Shown here piece by piece: positions 33,710 through 42,669 of a stretch of DNA of 48,996 bases. Under the pieces are notes generated by a model. The model did no database searches and had not been told where the DNA came from. It saw only the letters and a list, made by a program, of their open reading frames with translations. Made by a program: the position numbers and the translations under genes. The first letter of the stretch is position 1, and each line of letters starts with the position of its first letter. This stretch comes from Mesorhizobium hawassense (GTDB taxonomy: Bacteria; Pseudomonadota; Alphaproteobacteria; Rhizobiales; Rhizobiaceae), in NCBI RefSeq assembly GCF_003289945.1, contig NZ_QMBP01000030.1, forward strand, positions 1 to 48,996, written 5' to 3'.

Positions 33710-35212
33710 ATGAGCCTGGAATACGAAAATGACGGCGCTCTCCATGCCAAGCTTATCGAGGAGGTGTTGTCGCAATATCCCGACAAGGCGGCGAAGCGCC
33801 GCAAAAAACACCTCAACGTCGCAAAGAGCGGGGAAGAGGCCGGCGACGAAGGAGAGGTCCTCTCCGAATGTGAAGTCAAATCGAATATCAAGTCTATTCC
33901 CGGCGTGATGACCATTCGAGGCTGCGCTTATGCCGGCTCAAAAGGCGTGGTGTGGGGTCCGGTCAAGGACATGGTCCATATCTCGCACGGACCCGTCGGC
34001 TGCGGGCACTATTCCTGGTCGCAGCGCCGCAACTACTACGTCGGCACGACCGGCATCGACACGTTCGGGACAATGCAGTTTACCTCCGATTTCCAGGAGA
34101 AAGACATCGTTTTCGGCGGCGACAAAAAGCTGGAACAGATCATCGACGAGATTGAAGAACTTTTTCCGCTAAACAACGGCATCACCGTGCAGTCCGAGTG
34201 CCCGATCGGCCTCATAGGCGACGACACTGAAGCGGTCTCGCGCAAGAAGGCCAAGGAGATCGAAAAGACGATCGTGCCGGTGCGCTGCGAGGGCTTTCGC
34301 GGCGTGTCGCAATCGCTCGGCCACCACATCGCCAATGATGCGATCCGCGACTGGGTGTTCGAGAAGAGGGACGTCGAGTTCGAGAGTGGCCCGTACGACG
34401 TCAACGTCGTCGGCGACTACAATATCGGCGGCGACGCCTGGGCTTCGCGAATCCTGCTCGAGGAGATCGGCCTGCGCGTAGTGGGCAACTGGTCGGGCGA
34501 CGCCACGCTCGCCGAGATAGAGCGCGCGCCGAAGGCCAAGCTCAATCTCATCCATTGCTACAGGTCTATGAACTACATCTGTCGGCACATGGAGGAAAAG
34601 TACGGCATCGCTTGGATGGAGTACAATTTTTTCGGTCCCTCCCAGATCGAGGCCTCCCTGCGCAAGATTGCCAAGCATTTTGGGTCGGAAATCGAGGAGA
34701 AGACCGAGAAGGTGATCGCCAAGTACCGCCCGCTGGTCGATGCGGTAATCGCCAAATACAGACCGCGCCTGGAAGGCAATACGGTGATGCTCTATGTCGG
34801 CGGCCTGCGCCCCCGCCACGTCATCACAGCCTACGAGGACCTCGGCATGGTGATCGTCGGCACTGGTTACGAGTTCGCCCACAACGACGATTATCAACGC
34901 ACCGCCCACTACGTGAAGAACGGCACGCTGATCTATGACGACGTGACCGGTTATGAGTTGGAGAAGTTCATCGAGGGGGTTCGCCCTAATCTCGTAGGCT
35001 CCGGGATCAAGGAAAAATACCCCGTGCAAAAGATGGGCATACCGTTCCGCCAGATGCACTCCTGGGATTATTCGGGCCCCTACCATGGCTATGACGGCTT
35101 TGCCGTTTTCGCCCGTGATGTGGACCTTGCCATCAACAACCCGGTCTGGGGTCTATTCGAGGCGCCCTGGAAATGTCGTCCGAGCCGTGGGCGGGCAATG
35201 GCTGCAGAATAA
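33710..35212 (+). CDS. nifD: Nitrogenase MoFe protein alpha chain NifD
   Basis: The 500-residue product begins MSLEYENDGALHAKLIEEVL at ATG 33710, preceded by AAAGGGG. P-cluster cysteines are visible in RGCAYAGSKGVVWG, SHGPVGCGHYSW and SECPIGLIGDD. The FeMo-co ligands are in the HCYRSMNYI segment (Cys) and RQMHSWDYSGPYHGYDG (His). No lesion is present. It follows nifH by about 100 bp. The open frame extends far upstream over nifH but without coding meaning. Confidence 0.98.
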   Translation: MSLEYENDGALHAKLIEEVLSQYPDKAAKRRKKHLNVAKSGEEAGDEGEVLSECEVKSNIKSIPGVMTIRGCAYAGSKGVVWGPVKDMVHISHGPVGCGHYSWSQRRNYYVGTTGIDTFGTMQFTSDFQEKDIVFGGDKKLEQIIDEIEELFPLNNGITVQSECPIGLIGDDTEAVSRKKAKEIEKTIVPVRCEGFRGVSQSLGHHIANDAIRDWVFEKRDVEFESGPYDVNVVGDYNIGGDAWASRILLEEIGLRVVGNWSGDATLAEIERAPKAKLNLIHCYRSMNYICRHMEEKYGIAWMEYNFFGPSQIEASLRKIAKHFGSEIEEKTEKVIAKYRPLVDAVIAKYRPRLEGNTVMLYVGGLRPRHVITAYEDLGMVIVGTGYEFAHNDDYQRTAHYVKNGTLIYDDVTGYELEKFIEGVRPNLVGSGIKEKYPVQKMGIPFRQMHSWDYSGPYHGYDGFAVFARDVDLAINNPVWGLFEAPWKCRPSRGRAMAAE

Positions 35213-35347
35213 ACGCCTGGCCTCCTGGTCTCGCCAAGGAGACGATACCCCCCCCCCGCGGCCCTGCGATCCGCGGAAGACCCTGAAACGTTTGATGTCC
35301 CTGTCGCGCCGGATGGCGCGGTCAGATGCAAAAAAGAGGTGACCACC

Positions 35348-36889
35348 ATGCCGCAGTCGGCCGAAAAAATTCTCGACCATGCGCCCCTCTTCCGCGAGCC
35401 GGAATACAGGCAGATGCTCGCCGAGAAGAAGCTGAACTTCGAGTGTCCGCATCAGGATCAGGCCGTTACCGATCAACACGAATTCACCAAGACGTGGGAA
35501 TACCGCGAAAAAAGCCTCGCTCGCGAAGCACTTGTCATCAACCCCGCCAAAGCCTGCCAGCCGCTCGGCGCGGTGTTCGCGGCCGCAGGCTTCGAGCGAA
35601 CCATGCCTTTCGTGCACGGCAGCCAGGGCTGCGTGGCTTACTACCGCTCACACCTGTCGCGCCATTTCAAGGAGCCAGCATCGGCGGTTTCCTCCTCGAT
35701 GACCGAGGACGCGGCAGTGTTCGGTGGCCTGAAGAACATGGTCGACGGGCTCGCCAACACGTATAAACTCTATGACCCGAAAATGATCGCCGTATCGACT
35801 ACCTGTATGGCCGAGGTCATCGGCGACGACCTGCGCAGCTTCATCGAGAACGCCAAGGAAGAAGGCTCGGTCCCGCGCGACTTCGACGTGCCCTTCGCCC
35901 ACACGCCGGCCTTCGTTGGCAGCCATGTCGACGGCTATGACGGTACGGTCAAGGGCATTTTGGAGCACTTCTGGAAAGGCAAGCAGCGGACAGAAGCCTC
36001 AGGAACAATCAACATCATTCCGGGTTTTGACGGCTTTTGCGTTGGCAACAACCGGGAACTCAAACGCCTGCTCGATCTAATGGGCGTGTCCTATACCTTC
36101 ATCCAAGATGCCTCTGACCAGTTCGACACACCCTCGGACGGCGAATACCGCATGTATGACGGGGGCACGAAGATCCAAGACGTGAGGAACGCACTCAACG
36201 CCGAGGCAACACTTTCGTTACAGCATTACAACACTCGAAAAACGCTGTTATATTGCGAGGAGGTTGGGCAGGCGACGGCCGCGTTCCATTACCCGCTGGG
36301 CGTTCAGGCGACCGACGAATTCCTGGTAAAGGTCTCCGCTATTTCCGACAAGGAAATCCCCGAGGCAATCCGCTTGGAGCGCGGGCGACTTGTTGACGCC
36401 ATGGCCGATAGCCAATCCTGGCTGCACGGCAAGAAATACGCAATCTACGGCGATCCGGACTTTGTCTACGCTATGGCTCGCTTCATCATGGAGACAGGCG
36501 GCGAGCCGACGCATTGCCTCGCCACCAACGGCACGCCGGCGTGGGAAGCCGAGATGAAGGAGTTGCTTGCATCATCGCCCTTCGGCAAGGATGCTCAAAT
36601 CTGGGCGGGCAAGGACCTGTGGGCGATGCGGTCGCTGCTCTTCACCGAGCCCGTGGACCTCTTAATCGGCAATTCCTATGGCAAGTATCTGGAGCGCGAC
36701 ACCGGCACGCCGCTGATCCGGCTGATGTTTCCGATCTTCGACCGGCACCATCACCATCGCTTTGCGCTCATGGGGTACCAAGGTGGGTTGCGCGTACTGA
36801 CGACAATCCTCGACAAGATCTTCGACAAGCTCGATCGCGAGACAAGTAAGACGGGGGTGACAGACTATTCTTATGACCTGACCCGCTAA
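35348..36889 (+). CDS. nifK: Nitrogenase MoFe protein beta chain NifK
   Basis: The 513-residue product starts MPQSAEKILDHAPLFREPEY at ATG 35348, after GAGGTG. The three P-cluster cysteines are seen in AKACQPLGAVFAAAG, HGSQGCVAYYRSHLSRHF and STTCMAEVIGDD. The fold continues with YDGTVKGILEHFW and DRHHHHRFALMGYQGG. It forms the alpha2-beta2 tetramer with NifD. The nifD-nifK gap of about 135 bp contains a run of nine C and no gene. Confidence 0.98.
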   Translation: MPQSAEKILDHAPLFREPEYRQMLAEKKLNFECPHQDQAVTDQHEFTKTWEYREKSLAREALVINPAKACQPLGAVFAAAGFERTMPFVHGSQGCVAYYRSHLSRHFKEPASAVSSSMTEDAAVFGGLKNMVDGLANTYKLYDPKMIAVSTTCMAEVIGDDLRSFIENAKEEGSVPRDFDVPFAHTPAFVGSHVDGYDGTVKGILEHFWKGKQRTEASGTINIIPGFDGFCVGNNRELKRLLDLMGVSYTFIQDASDQFDTPSDGEYRMYDGGTKIQDVRNALNAEATLSLQHYNTRKTLLYCEEVGQATAAFHYPLGVQATDEFLVKVSAISDKEIPEAIRLERGRLVDAMADSQSWLHGKKYAIYGDPDFVYAMARFIMETGGEPTHCLATNGTPAWEAEMKELLASSPFGKDAQIWAGKDLWAMRSLLFTEPVDLLIGNSYGKYLERDTGTPLIRLMFPIFDRHHHHRFALMGYQGGLRVLTTILDKIFDKLDRETSKTGVTDYSYDLTR

Positions 36890-36995
36890 AGCAGATCTTG
36901 CAAAAGTGGAACCGGTTTCGGGACAAAGACATGCCTAAAATAAAGAAGCTGAAGCGCGTGGAGCGAATCTGAAAGATCACGATGCGTTCAGGAGT
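36890..36995 (+). repeat. Probable dispersed rhizobial intergenic repeat
   Basis: The nifK-nifE gap contains CTTGCAAAAGTGGAACCGG, GGGACAAAGACATGCC and AGCTGAAGCGCG. Sequences of this kind recur in intergenic gaps of many rhizobial genomes as short mosaic repeats; I recognise it from general experience. It splits the nifHDK and nifENX parts. Confidence 0.45.
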
Positions 36996-37053
36996 GGCGG
37001 CCGGCTTTTCGGTGAGGCTGGTCGTCTTCTCAATGGACTTGGAGACCGGCACG

Positions 37054-38544
37054 ATGTCCTCGCTCAAAGCCAAAATCCAAGATGTCTTCAACGAGCCTGG
37101 CTGCGAAAAGAACCGCGGCAAGGATGCCAAGGCGCGCAAAAAGGGCTGTACCAAGCCGCTGACCCCTGGGGCGGCGGCCGGCGGCTGTGCCTTCGATGGC
37201 GCAAAAATCGTGCTGCAGCCGATCACCGACGTTGCGCATCTGATCCATGCACCGCTCGCCTGCGAGGGCAATTCATGGGACAACCGCGGCGCGGCTTCAT
37301 CCGGGCCAACCCTATGGCGCACTAGCTTCACGACCGACCTCTCCGAACTCGACGTGGTGATGGGGCAGGGCGAGCGGAAGCTCTTCAAAGCGATCCGCGA
37401 GATCAAGGAAGCCTACGCGCCGCCAGCAATCTTCGTCTATTCAACCTGTGTGACGGCGCTGATCGGCGACGACATCGAAGCCGTGTGCAAACGCGCGGCC
37501 GAAAAGTTCGACCTGCCGGTGGTTCCGATCAATGCGCCGGGCTTCGTCGGGTCCAAGAATCTCGGCAACAAGCTTGCCGGCGAGGCGTTGCTCGACCACG
37601 TCATCGGCACAGTCGAGCCCGACGATGCCGGCCCCTACGACATCAATATCCTTGGCGAATTCAACCTCTCCGGCGAATTTTGGCTGGTGAAGCCGCTCCT
37701 TGATCGGCTCGGCATCCGGGTGCGAGCCTCGATTCCCGGCGACGCTCGCTATCTCGACGTTGCCTCAGCGCACCGCGCCCGGGCGACCATGATGGTGTGC
37801 TCGACCGCACTCATTAACCTGGCGCGCAAGATGGAGCAGCGCTGGGACATCCCGTTTTTCGAAGGCTCCTTCTACGGCATCACCGACACCTCTGAAGCGC
37901 TCCGGCAGATCGCCAGACTGCTTGTGAAGAAGGGTGCGGATCCGGAGATCCTCGGCCGCACCGAGGCGTTGATTCTTGAAGAGGAGGCGATTGCCTGGAA
38001 GAAGCTTGCCGCCTACCGGTCGAGGCTCGAAGGCAAGCGCGTGCTTCTCAACACCGGCGGTGTGAAGTCTTGGTCGGTGGTCCATGCGCTGATGGAGATC
38101 GGCATCGAGATCGTCGGCACCTCGGTCAAGAAATCAACGCCCGAAGACAAGGAGCGCATCAAAAAGATTCTCAAGCACGAGAACCACATGTTTGAGACCA
38201 TGGCACCGCGCGAGCTTTACGCAATGCTCTCGAAACACCAGGCCGACATCATGCTGTCGGGGGGGCGCACGCAGTTTATAGCACTGAAGGCCAAGGTACC
38301 CTGGCTCGATATCAACCAGGAGCGTCACCAGCCTTATGCCGGGTATGCCGGCATGGTGGAACTCGTCCGCCAGATCGACCTTTCCATCCACAACCCGATC
38401 TGGCGCCAGGTGCGGGAGGCGCCGCCGTGGGATTTCCAGACCTCCATGAAGGACGAACCGCCGAGTTCAAAGAGCAAGACCGCGACCGTCCAGGGTTTCA
38501 AGAAATTTGCCGGCACGACGGCCGACGATTTCGGCGAGTGTTGA
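37054..38544 (+). CDS. nifE: FeMo-cofactor scaffold protein NifE
   Basis: NifE and NifN form the scaffold on which NifB-co becomes FeMo-co. From ATG 37054 (GGAG upstream) the 496-residue product starts MSSLKAKIQDVFNEPGCEKN and contains GGCAFDGAKIVLQPI, HLIHAPLACEGNSWDNRG and FVYSTCVTALIGDD. An upstream in-frame ATG at 36982 would add 24 residues unlike the family. The C-terminal tail (PPSSKSKTATVQGFKKFAG) is typical of rhizobial NifE. The stop is 8 bp from the nifN start. Confidence 0.97.
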   Translation: MSSLKAKIQDVFNEPGCEKNRGKDAKARKKGCTKPLTPGAAAGGCAFDGAKIVLQPITDVAHLIHAPLACEGNSWDNRGAASSGPTLWRTSFTTDLSELDVVMGQGERKLFKAIREIKEAYAPPAIFVYSTCVTALIGDDIEAVCKRAAEKFDLPVVPINAPGFVGSKNLGNKLAGEALLDHVIGTVEPDDAGPYDINILGEFNLSGEFWLVKPLLDRLGIRVRASIPGDARYLDVASAHRARATMMVCSTALINLARKMEQRWDIPFFEGSFYGITDTSEALRQIARLLVKKGADPEILGRTEALILEEEAIAWKKLAAYRSRLEGKRVLLNTGGVKSWSVVHALMEIGIEIVGTSVKKSTPEDKERIKKILKHENHMFETMAPRELYAMLSKHQADIMLSGGRTQFIALKAKVPWLDINQERHQPYAGYAGMVELVRQIDLSIHNPIWRQVREAPPWDFQTSMKDEPPSSKSKTATVQGFKKFAGTTADDFGEC

Positions 38545-38552
38545 GGAAACCG

Positions 38553-39935
38553 ATGGTACGCATCCTCCCCCAGACAAAAGCTGCGGCGGTCAATCCACTG
38601 AAGTCGTCGCAGCCGCTGGGTGCAGCCCTGGCCTTTCTTGGAATCGATGGTGCGATCCCGTTGTTCCATGGCAGCCAGGGGTGCACCAGCTTCGCGCTCG
38701 TACTCTTCGTGCGGCACTTCAAGGAAGCTATCCCGCTGCAGACTACCGCGATGGACGAAGTGGCGACGATCCTTGGCGGGGCGGATCATCTGGAAGAGGC
38801 GATCCTCAACCTCAAGACCCGGACAATGCCAAAGCTGATCGGGGTCTGCACGACGGCGCTAATGGAAACCCGAGGCGAGGATTTCGCAGCGGATATCGCC
38901 AATATCAGGCAGAAGCGCGGGGAAGAACTCGCGGGTACGGAGGTCGTGCTGGCCAATACGCCGGATTTCGAGGGGGCGATCGAAGAGGGCTGGGCCAAGG
39001 CTGTCACCGCGATGCTCGAAAGAATCACACGGCCCGGCCAGCAGGCGCGGCGGCCGAAGAAGATCGTGATCCTGCCCGGTTGGAACCTCACGGTGGCGGA
39101 CATCGAGCATTTGCGTGAGATGGTTGAAAGCTTCGGGCTCGAGCCGGTCATTGTGCCGGACGTCTCCGGCTCGCTCGACGGAAAGGTGCCAGACCGCTGG
39201 ATCCCGACCACCTATGGCGGCACAAGCATCGAGGACATCCGCGAGCTTGGCACGGCTGGGCACTGCATCGCGATAGGCGAGCATATGAGACAGCCGGCGC
39301 AGATGCTGCACAGGTTGACCGGCGTGCCTTACGTGCTGCTCCAGTCGCTGACTGGATTGAGGGGGGCTGATCGGTTCGTCTCGTTGCTGTCCGAGATTTC
39401 GGGCGCGGCGGTGCCGGTCAGGGTGCGTCGTCGCCGCGCGCAGTTGCAAGACGCGTTGCTCGACGGACATTTTGATTTCGGAGGCAAGAAAATTGCGATC
39501 GCTGCCGAACCAGACCAGCTCTATCAACTCGCGACTTTCTTCGTCGGCATGGGCTCCGAAATCGCGGCGGCGATCACCACGACCGACAAGTCAAAAATTC
39601 TGGAGAAAGTACCGGCAGAGTCGGTTCAGATCGGCGATCTCAGCGATTTGGAAGCTCTTGGCGCCGGCGCTGATCTTCTCGTCACTCATTCCCACGGCCG
39701 CCAGGCGGCGCAGCGCCTTGGCATCCCGCTCATGCGCGTCGGCTTCCCCATCTTCGACCGGCTCGGCAGCCAGCATAAGCTCACAATCCTCTATCAGGGG
39801 ACCCGAGACTTGATCTTCGAGGTTGCCAACATCCTCCAGGCCAACCGGCATGCGCCGACGCCTGAGGCGCTTGATCCATTCCGCCACCGGGAAATGCCAG
39901 ATGAGCTCTGTTCGTCGCCTCTCGCTCGTCACTGA
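38553..39935 (+). CDS. nifN: FeMo-cofactor scaffold protein NifN
   Basis: The 460-residue partner of NifE. It starts MVRILPQTKAAAVNPLKSSQ at ATG 38553, preceded by GAGGA that overlaps the nifE stop. It shows the NifK-like SQPLGAALAFLGIDGAIPLFHGSQGC-type region (here read in parts), TAMDEVATILGG and GVCTTALMETRGED. Its last 35 bases overlap the start of nifX, indicating translational coupling. Confidence 0.97.
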   Translation: MVRILPQTKAAAVNPLKSSQPLGAALAFLGIDGAIPLFHGSQGCTSFALVLFVRHFKEAIPLQTTAMDEVATILGGADHLEEAILNLKTRTMPKLIGVCTTALMETRGEDFAADIANIRQKRGEELAGTEVVLANTPDFEGAIEEGWAKAVTAMLERITRPGQQARRPKKIVILPGWNLTVADIEHLREMVESFGLEPVIVPDVSGSLDGKVPDRWIPTTYGGTSIEDIRELGTAGHCIAIGEHMRQPAQMLHRLTGVPYVLLQSLTGLRGADRFVSLLSEISGAAVPVRVRRRRAQLQDALLDGHFDFGGKKIAIAAEPDQLYQLATFFVGMGSEIAAAITTTDKSKILEKVPAESVQIGDLSDLEALGAGADLLVTHSHGRQAAQRLGIPLMRVGFPIFDRLGSQHKLTILYQGTRDLIFEVANILQANRHAPTPEALDPFRHREMPDELCSSPLARH

Positions 39936-40404
39936 CGAGGTTCACGCATCGATGCCGCCACGGCAAGCCGGCGCTTTGCGCGTGGCCATCGCCACGCAAG
40001 ACATGAAGAACCTCAATGCCCATTTCGGGTCGGCCAAGTGCTTTGCAGTCTTCGACGTGACGCGCGAGGCGTGGGAGCTTGTGGAAGCCGTGGCCTTCCA
40101 CGACGTTTCCGACGAGAGCGGGAAGCATCGCAGCGAGGGCGACGATCGCATTGCTCCGAAGGTGGAGGCGCTGAAGGGCTGTCATCTCCTGTTTTGTCTG
40201 GCTATCGGCGGACCTTCGGCAGCCAAGGTTATTTCGGCGAAAATCCATCCGATCAAAGTGCCACAGCCCCAAACCATCCAAGAGGTGCTGTTGCGCACGC
40301 AGACGATGCTCAGGAAGGCTCCTCCGCCCTGGCTGCGCAAGGTGCTGGGCCAGGCCGGCGTTGCCGAAAAGAAACCGTGCTTCGAAGATGAGGACTTCAA
40401 ATGA
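39901..40404 (+). CDS. nifX: FeMo-cofactor carrier protein NifX
   Basis: NifX binds NifB-co and FeMo-co intermediates and passes them to NifEN. The 167-residue product begins MSSVRRLSLVTDEVHASMPP at ATG 39901, inside the end of nifN. The family core is clear: LRVAIATQDMKNLNAHFGSAK, EGDDRIAPKVEALKGCHLLF and AAKVISAKIHPIKVPQ. The C-terminal APPPWLRKVLGQAGVAEKKP part is partly duplicated as a relic near 45530. Confidence 0.95.
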   Translation: MSSVRRLSLVTDEVHASMPPRQAGALRVAIATQDMKNLNAHFGSAKCFAVFDVTREAWELVEAVAFHDVSDESGKHRSEGDDRIAPKVEALKGCHLLFCLAIGGPSAAKVISAKIHPIKVPQPQTIQEVLLRTQTMLRKAPPPWLRKVLGQAGVAEKKPCFEDEDFK

Positions 40405-40416
40405 GGAATAGGCGAA

Positions 40417-40896
40417 ATGCTTGACACCGTGGTTAACCCTGATGTCGCCGAGGACGAGGCGGCCCTTGCCACCCCCTTCGTGAAATGCCTCTTGCGACTG
40501 ATCCGTGCGCAAGATTCCTGCGGGTCGTGGGAAGGCAAATCGGACGCCCAGCTCCTGGGCGACTTCATCGTCACAAAGGAACAGCGCCGTGCGATCCCGA
40601 TTATCGGCGATCCCGATCCTGACGTGCTGTGGAGGCTCGACATGTTTTACACCGCCGTCGGGCTCGCGATCGAGGAGCGCTCCGGCCTGATGGCATCGCC
40701 GATGATGGAGATGAGCCATGAGGGCTTCGGGCGCGTGCTTTTCACGGCCGGGCGTTTGGTCGTTCTGTCGAAGACCCTGCGCGATGTCCACCGGTTCGGT
40801 TTCGAGACGTTCTGGAAACTCGCAGCGGCGGGTACGAAACTGGTCGGTGATGCGATCGCGGCCACGGAAGCCTATCCTGAGGTGGCGCGGGCGTGA
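40417..40896 (+). CDS. NifX-associated protein (DUF269), copy 1
   Basis: A 159-residue protein of the NifX-associated family (DUF269). It has TPFVKCLLRLIRAQDS, DPDVLWRLDMFYTAVGLAIEE and a C-terminal HRFGFETFWKLAAAGTKLV. These genes follow nifX in many diazotrophs and are thought to help cofactor assembly, though no activity is proven. It starts 12 bp after nifX. A second, slightly shorter copy lies at 45582. Confidence 0.93.
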   Translation: MLDTVVNPDVAEDEAALATPFVKCLLRLIRAQDSCGSWEGKSDAQLLGDFIVTKEQRRAIPIIGDPDPDVLWRLDMFYTAVGLAIEERSGLMASPMMEMSHEGFGRVLFTAGRLVVLSKTLRDVHRFGFETFWKLAAAGTKLVGDAIAATEAYPEVARA

Positions 40897-41004
40897 TGAA
40901 CGCGATTTTCGAGCAAGAGGGTCATGCCAGGCGTTGAAGACATGCCATGGCCTGCCCACCCAATCGGGGCGGTCGAGGCCGATTTGCTTCTTGGGGCAAC
41001 GCCG

Positions 41005-41709
41005 ATGAAGCCATTGGTCCTGATCTGTTCGCAAGATGCGGAGTTGTATCTGTTCCTCAGTCACATTCTGGGGGTGGACGGCTTCACGAGTGAGCCGGCA
41101 GGCGGCGTTAAGGAAGCACTTGCAGCGGCCGATGAACGAGACCTCCAGGCGGTGGTGCTGGATTGCGGGCCAGCAAGCGCAACGGGCTCAACAATCTGCG
41201 CAACATTCAAGAGGGAGCCCCGGACGGGTGGCCTTCCCGTTATTGCCCTGATTGCCCCCGGCGCCGAGAACCAGCACCTCGATCTCTTAAAGGCAGGCAT
41301 CGACGAGAGCTTTGTGCGGCCGATCGCGCCGGCTACGCTGCTTGACTGTCTGCGCACGAAGCTGGCGCTACCGAAGCCGGGTTCAAACGGGGCCGAAAAT
41401 GGCAGCTGGCTCTGCTGCGGCGGCCTTGAGATGAAGCTCGACGCCCATCGAGTTCGTGGTAATGGCCACGACATCCATCTCGGACCGCTCGAGTTCAACC
41501 TGCTGCGCCAATTGCTTGAGGCTCCCGGCAAGGTCTTTAGCCGAGACGAACTGATCGAGGCCGCCTGGCCCGACAATATCCATATCGGTGCACGCACCGT
41601 CGACGTCCATATCAGCCGGATCAGAAAGGCGCTGAAGGCGGCCTCGCCCAGCAGCGTCATTCGTACCGTCAGATCGGCCGGCTACTCGCTCGAGAACCCC
41701 GATGGCTGA
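41005..41709 (+). CDS. Atypical OmpR/PhoB-type response regulator
   Basis: The 234-residue protein has an N-terminal receiver and a C-terminal winged helix (IHLGPLEFNLLRQLLEAPGK, FSRDELIEAAW, RTVDVHISRIRKAL, IRTVRSAGYSLE). The receiver keeps the phosphoacceptor-position Asp53 (AVVLDCGP), but the N-terminal acidic pair is weak (LICSQDAEL) and the conserved Lys is Arg105 (SFVRPIAP). Phosphorylation by a kinase is therefore doubtful. No histidine kinase is nearby. It follows DUF269 copy 1 in the nifHDKENX series. The start is uncertain: an ATG at 40924, after AGAGGG, would add 27 residues. Confidence 0.85.
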   Translation: MKPLVLICSQDAELYLFLSHILGVDGFTSEPAGGVKEALAAADERDLQAVVLDCGPASATGSTICATFKREPRTGGLPVIALIAPGAENQHLDLLKAGIDESFVRPIAPATLLDCLRTKLALPKPGSNGAENGSWLCCGGLEMKLDAHRVRGNGHDIHLGPLEFNLLRQLLEAPGKVFSRDELIEAAWPDNIHIGARTVDVHISRIRKALKAASPSSVIRTVRSAGYSLENPDG

Positions 41710-41730
41710 ATGGCAAGCCGATTTGCCATT
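41709..41730 (+). terminator. Hairpin after the response regulator gene
   Basis: AATGGCAA and TTGCCATT form a perfect 8-bp stem with a 6-nt loop (GCCGAT) directly after the stop codon. It lacks a strong T-run, so it may be a weak terminator or an mRNA 3' stabiliser. Confidence 0.5.
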
Positions 41731-41807
41731 TCCCATCTCCCTCGCGAGGGCAAGTCCAGCGGCTTCGAAACGCCTGCAGGTACAACATACTCGAAAAGAA
41801 ACAGTCC

Positions 41808-42668
41808 ATGGCCTTCAAAAGCGTACTCAGTGTGACGAGAGCTGACCACTCGGATAAGGACGTCACGATATCTGCCGGCTTGTGTGCCGAGGTCGGAGCG
41901 AACCTTTCGGTACTCATTATGGCGCCTCCGCCGCTAAGCGGTTGCATCCCTGAGTGGCCAAAACGACGCGCAGCGGCCATTGCCAGGCTGGAAGAGCGGT
42001 ATAGGCAGATCGAGAAATTTTCACACGAAATGGGCATTCTGGAAAAGACGTCCAGGGATATTCAAAAACTGCTGGGAGCCCGGTGTATTTGCTACGACGT
42101 CGAATACTGCAATCAGGCCAGCGTCGGAGACGCGGTGCGACAGCGGGCGCTCTGCAGCGACCTGACCATTGTGGGCCCCGCACTTCTCAACGACATCAAT
42201 CTCGGACCTCTTGTTATCAACGGCAGCTTGTTTGATACCGGAAAGCCGGTGCTCGTCGTACCGGAGGGTGCCGAGGCCACCCTGTCGCCGCGGCGCGTGC
42301 TGGTCGGCTGGGATTCGCGCGTTGAAGCATCCCGTGCGGTTCGGGAAGCGCTGGATTTGCTATCCGGTGCCAAAGAAGTTCGCGTGACAATAGTCGATCC
42401 GGAGGTGACCTGCACCGGAAGTGGCACCGAGCCGGGAGCCGACGTCGCTGCCTATCTCACCCTGCATGGTGCTCGAGTATCAGTCGACCGGCTGCCGAGC
42501 GCCGGGAAGCCGGCGGCAACGGTGCTCGCGCAGCACGCAATCGACACGTCTGCCAACATGATTGTCATGGGCGCTTATGGCAGCCGGAGGCTGCGCGAGC
42601 GGCTCTTCGGTGGTGTGAGGAGATGGATAGAAGCAAAGCCGCCATTGCCGCTGTTCTTGGCGCGCTGA
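41808..42668 (+). CDS. Universal stress protein, two-domain
   Basis: A 286-residue UspA family protein made of two Usp units. The first starts MAFKSVLSVTRADHSDKD; the second has RRVLVGWDSRVEASRAVREAL and ends with NMIVMGAYGSRRLRERLFGG and PLPLFLAR, matching the G-x2-G-x9-G type nucleotide loop of the family. Such proteins protect cells during stress or low oxygen, often binding ATP. It starts about 100 bp after the response regulator; a hairpin separates them. No clear nif promoter was found. Confidence 0.9.
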   Translation: MAFKSVLSVTRADHSDKDVTISAGLCAEVGANLSVLIMAPPPLSGCIPEWPKRRAAAIARLEERYRQIEKFSHEMGILEKTSRDIQKLLGARCICYDVEYCNQASVGDAVRQRALCSDLTIVGPALLNDINLGPLVINGSLFDTGKPVLVVPEGAEATLSPRRVLVGWDSRVEASRAVREALDLLSGAKEVRVTIVDPEVTCTGSGTEPGADVAAYLTLHGARVSVDRLPSAGKPAATVLAQHAIDTSANMIVMGAYGSRRLRERLFGGVRRWIEAKPPLPLFLAR

Positions 42669-42669
42669 C

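Noticed and set aside
34169..35086. 305-residue minus-strand ORF
   Set aside because: Antisense shadow of nifD.
39781..41064. 427-residue minus-strand ORF
   Set aside because: Antisense over nifN, nifX and the DUF269 gene with low-complexity, Arg-rich translation.
41711..41728. TGGCAA...TTTGCC as a sigma-54 promoter before the stress protein
   Set aside because: Spacing is 11 and the sequence is a perfect inverted repeat, so it is better read as a hairpin.
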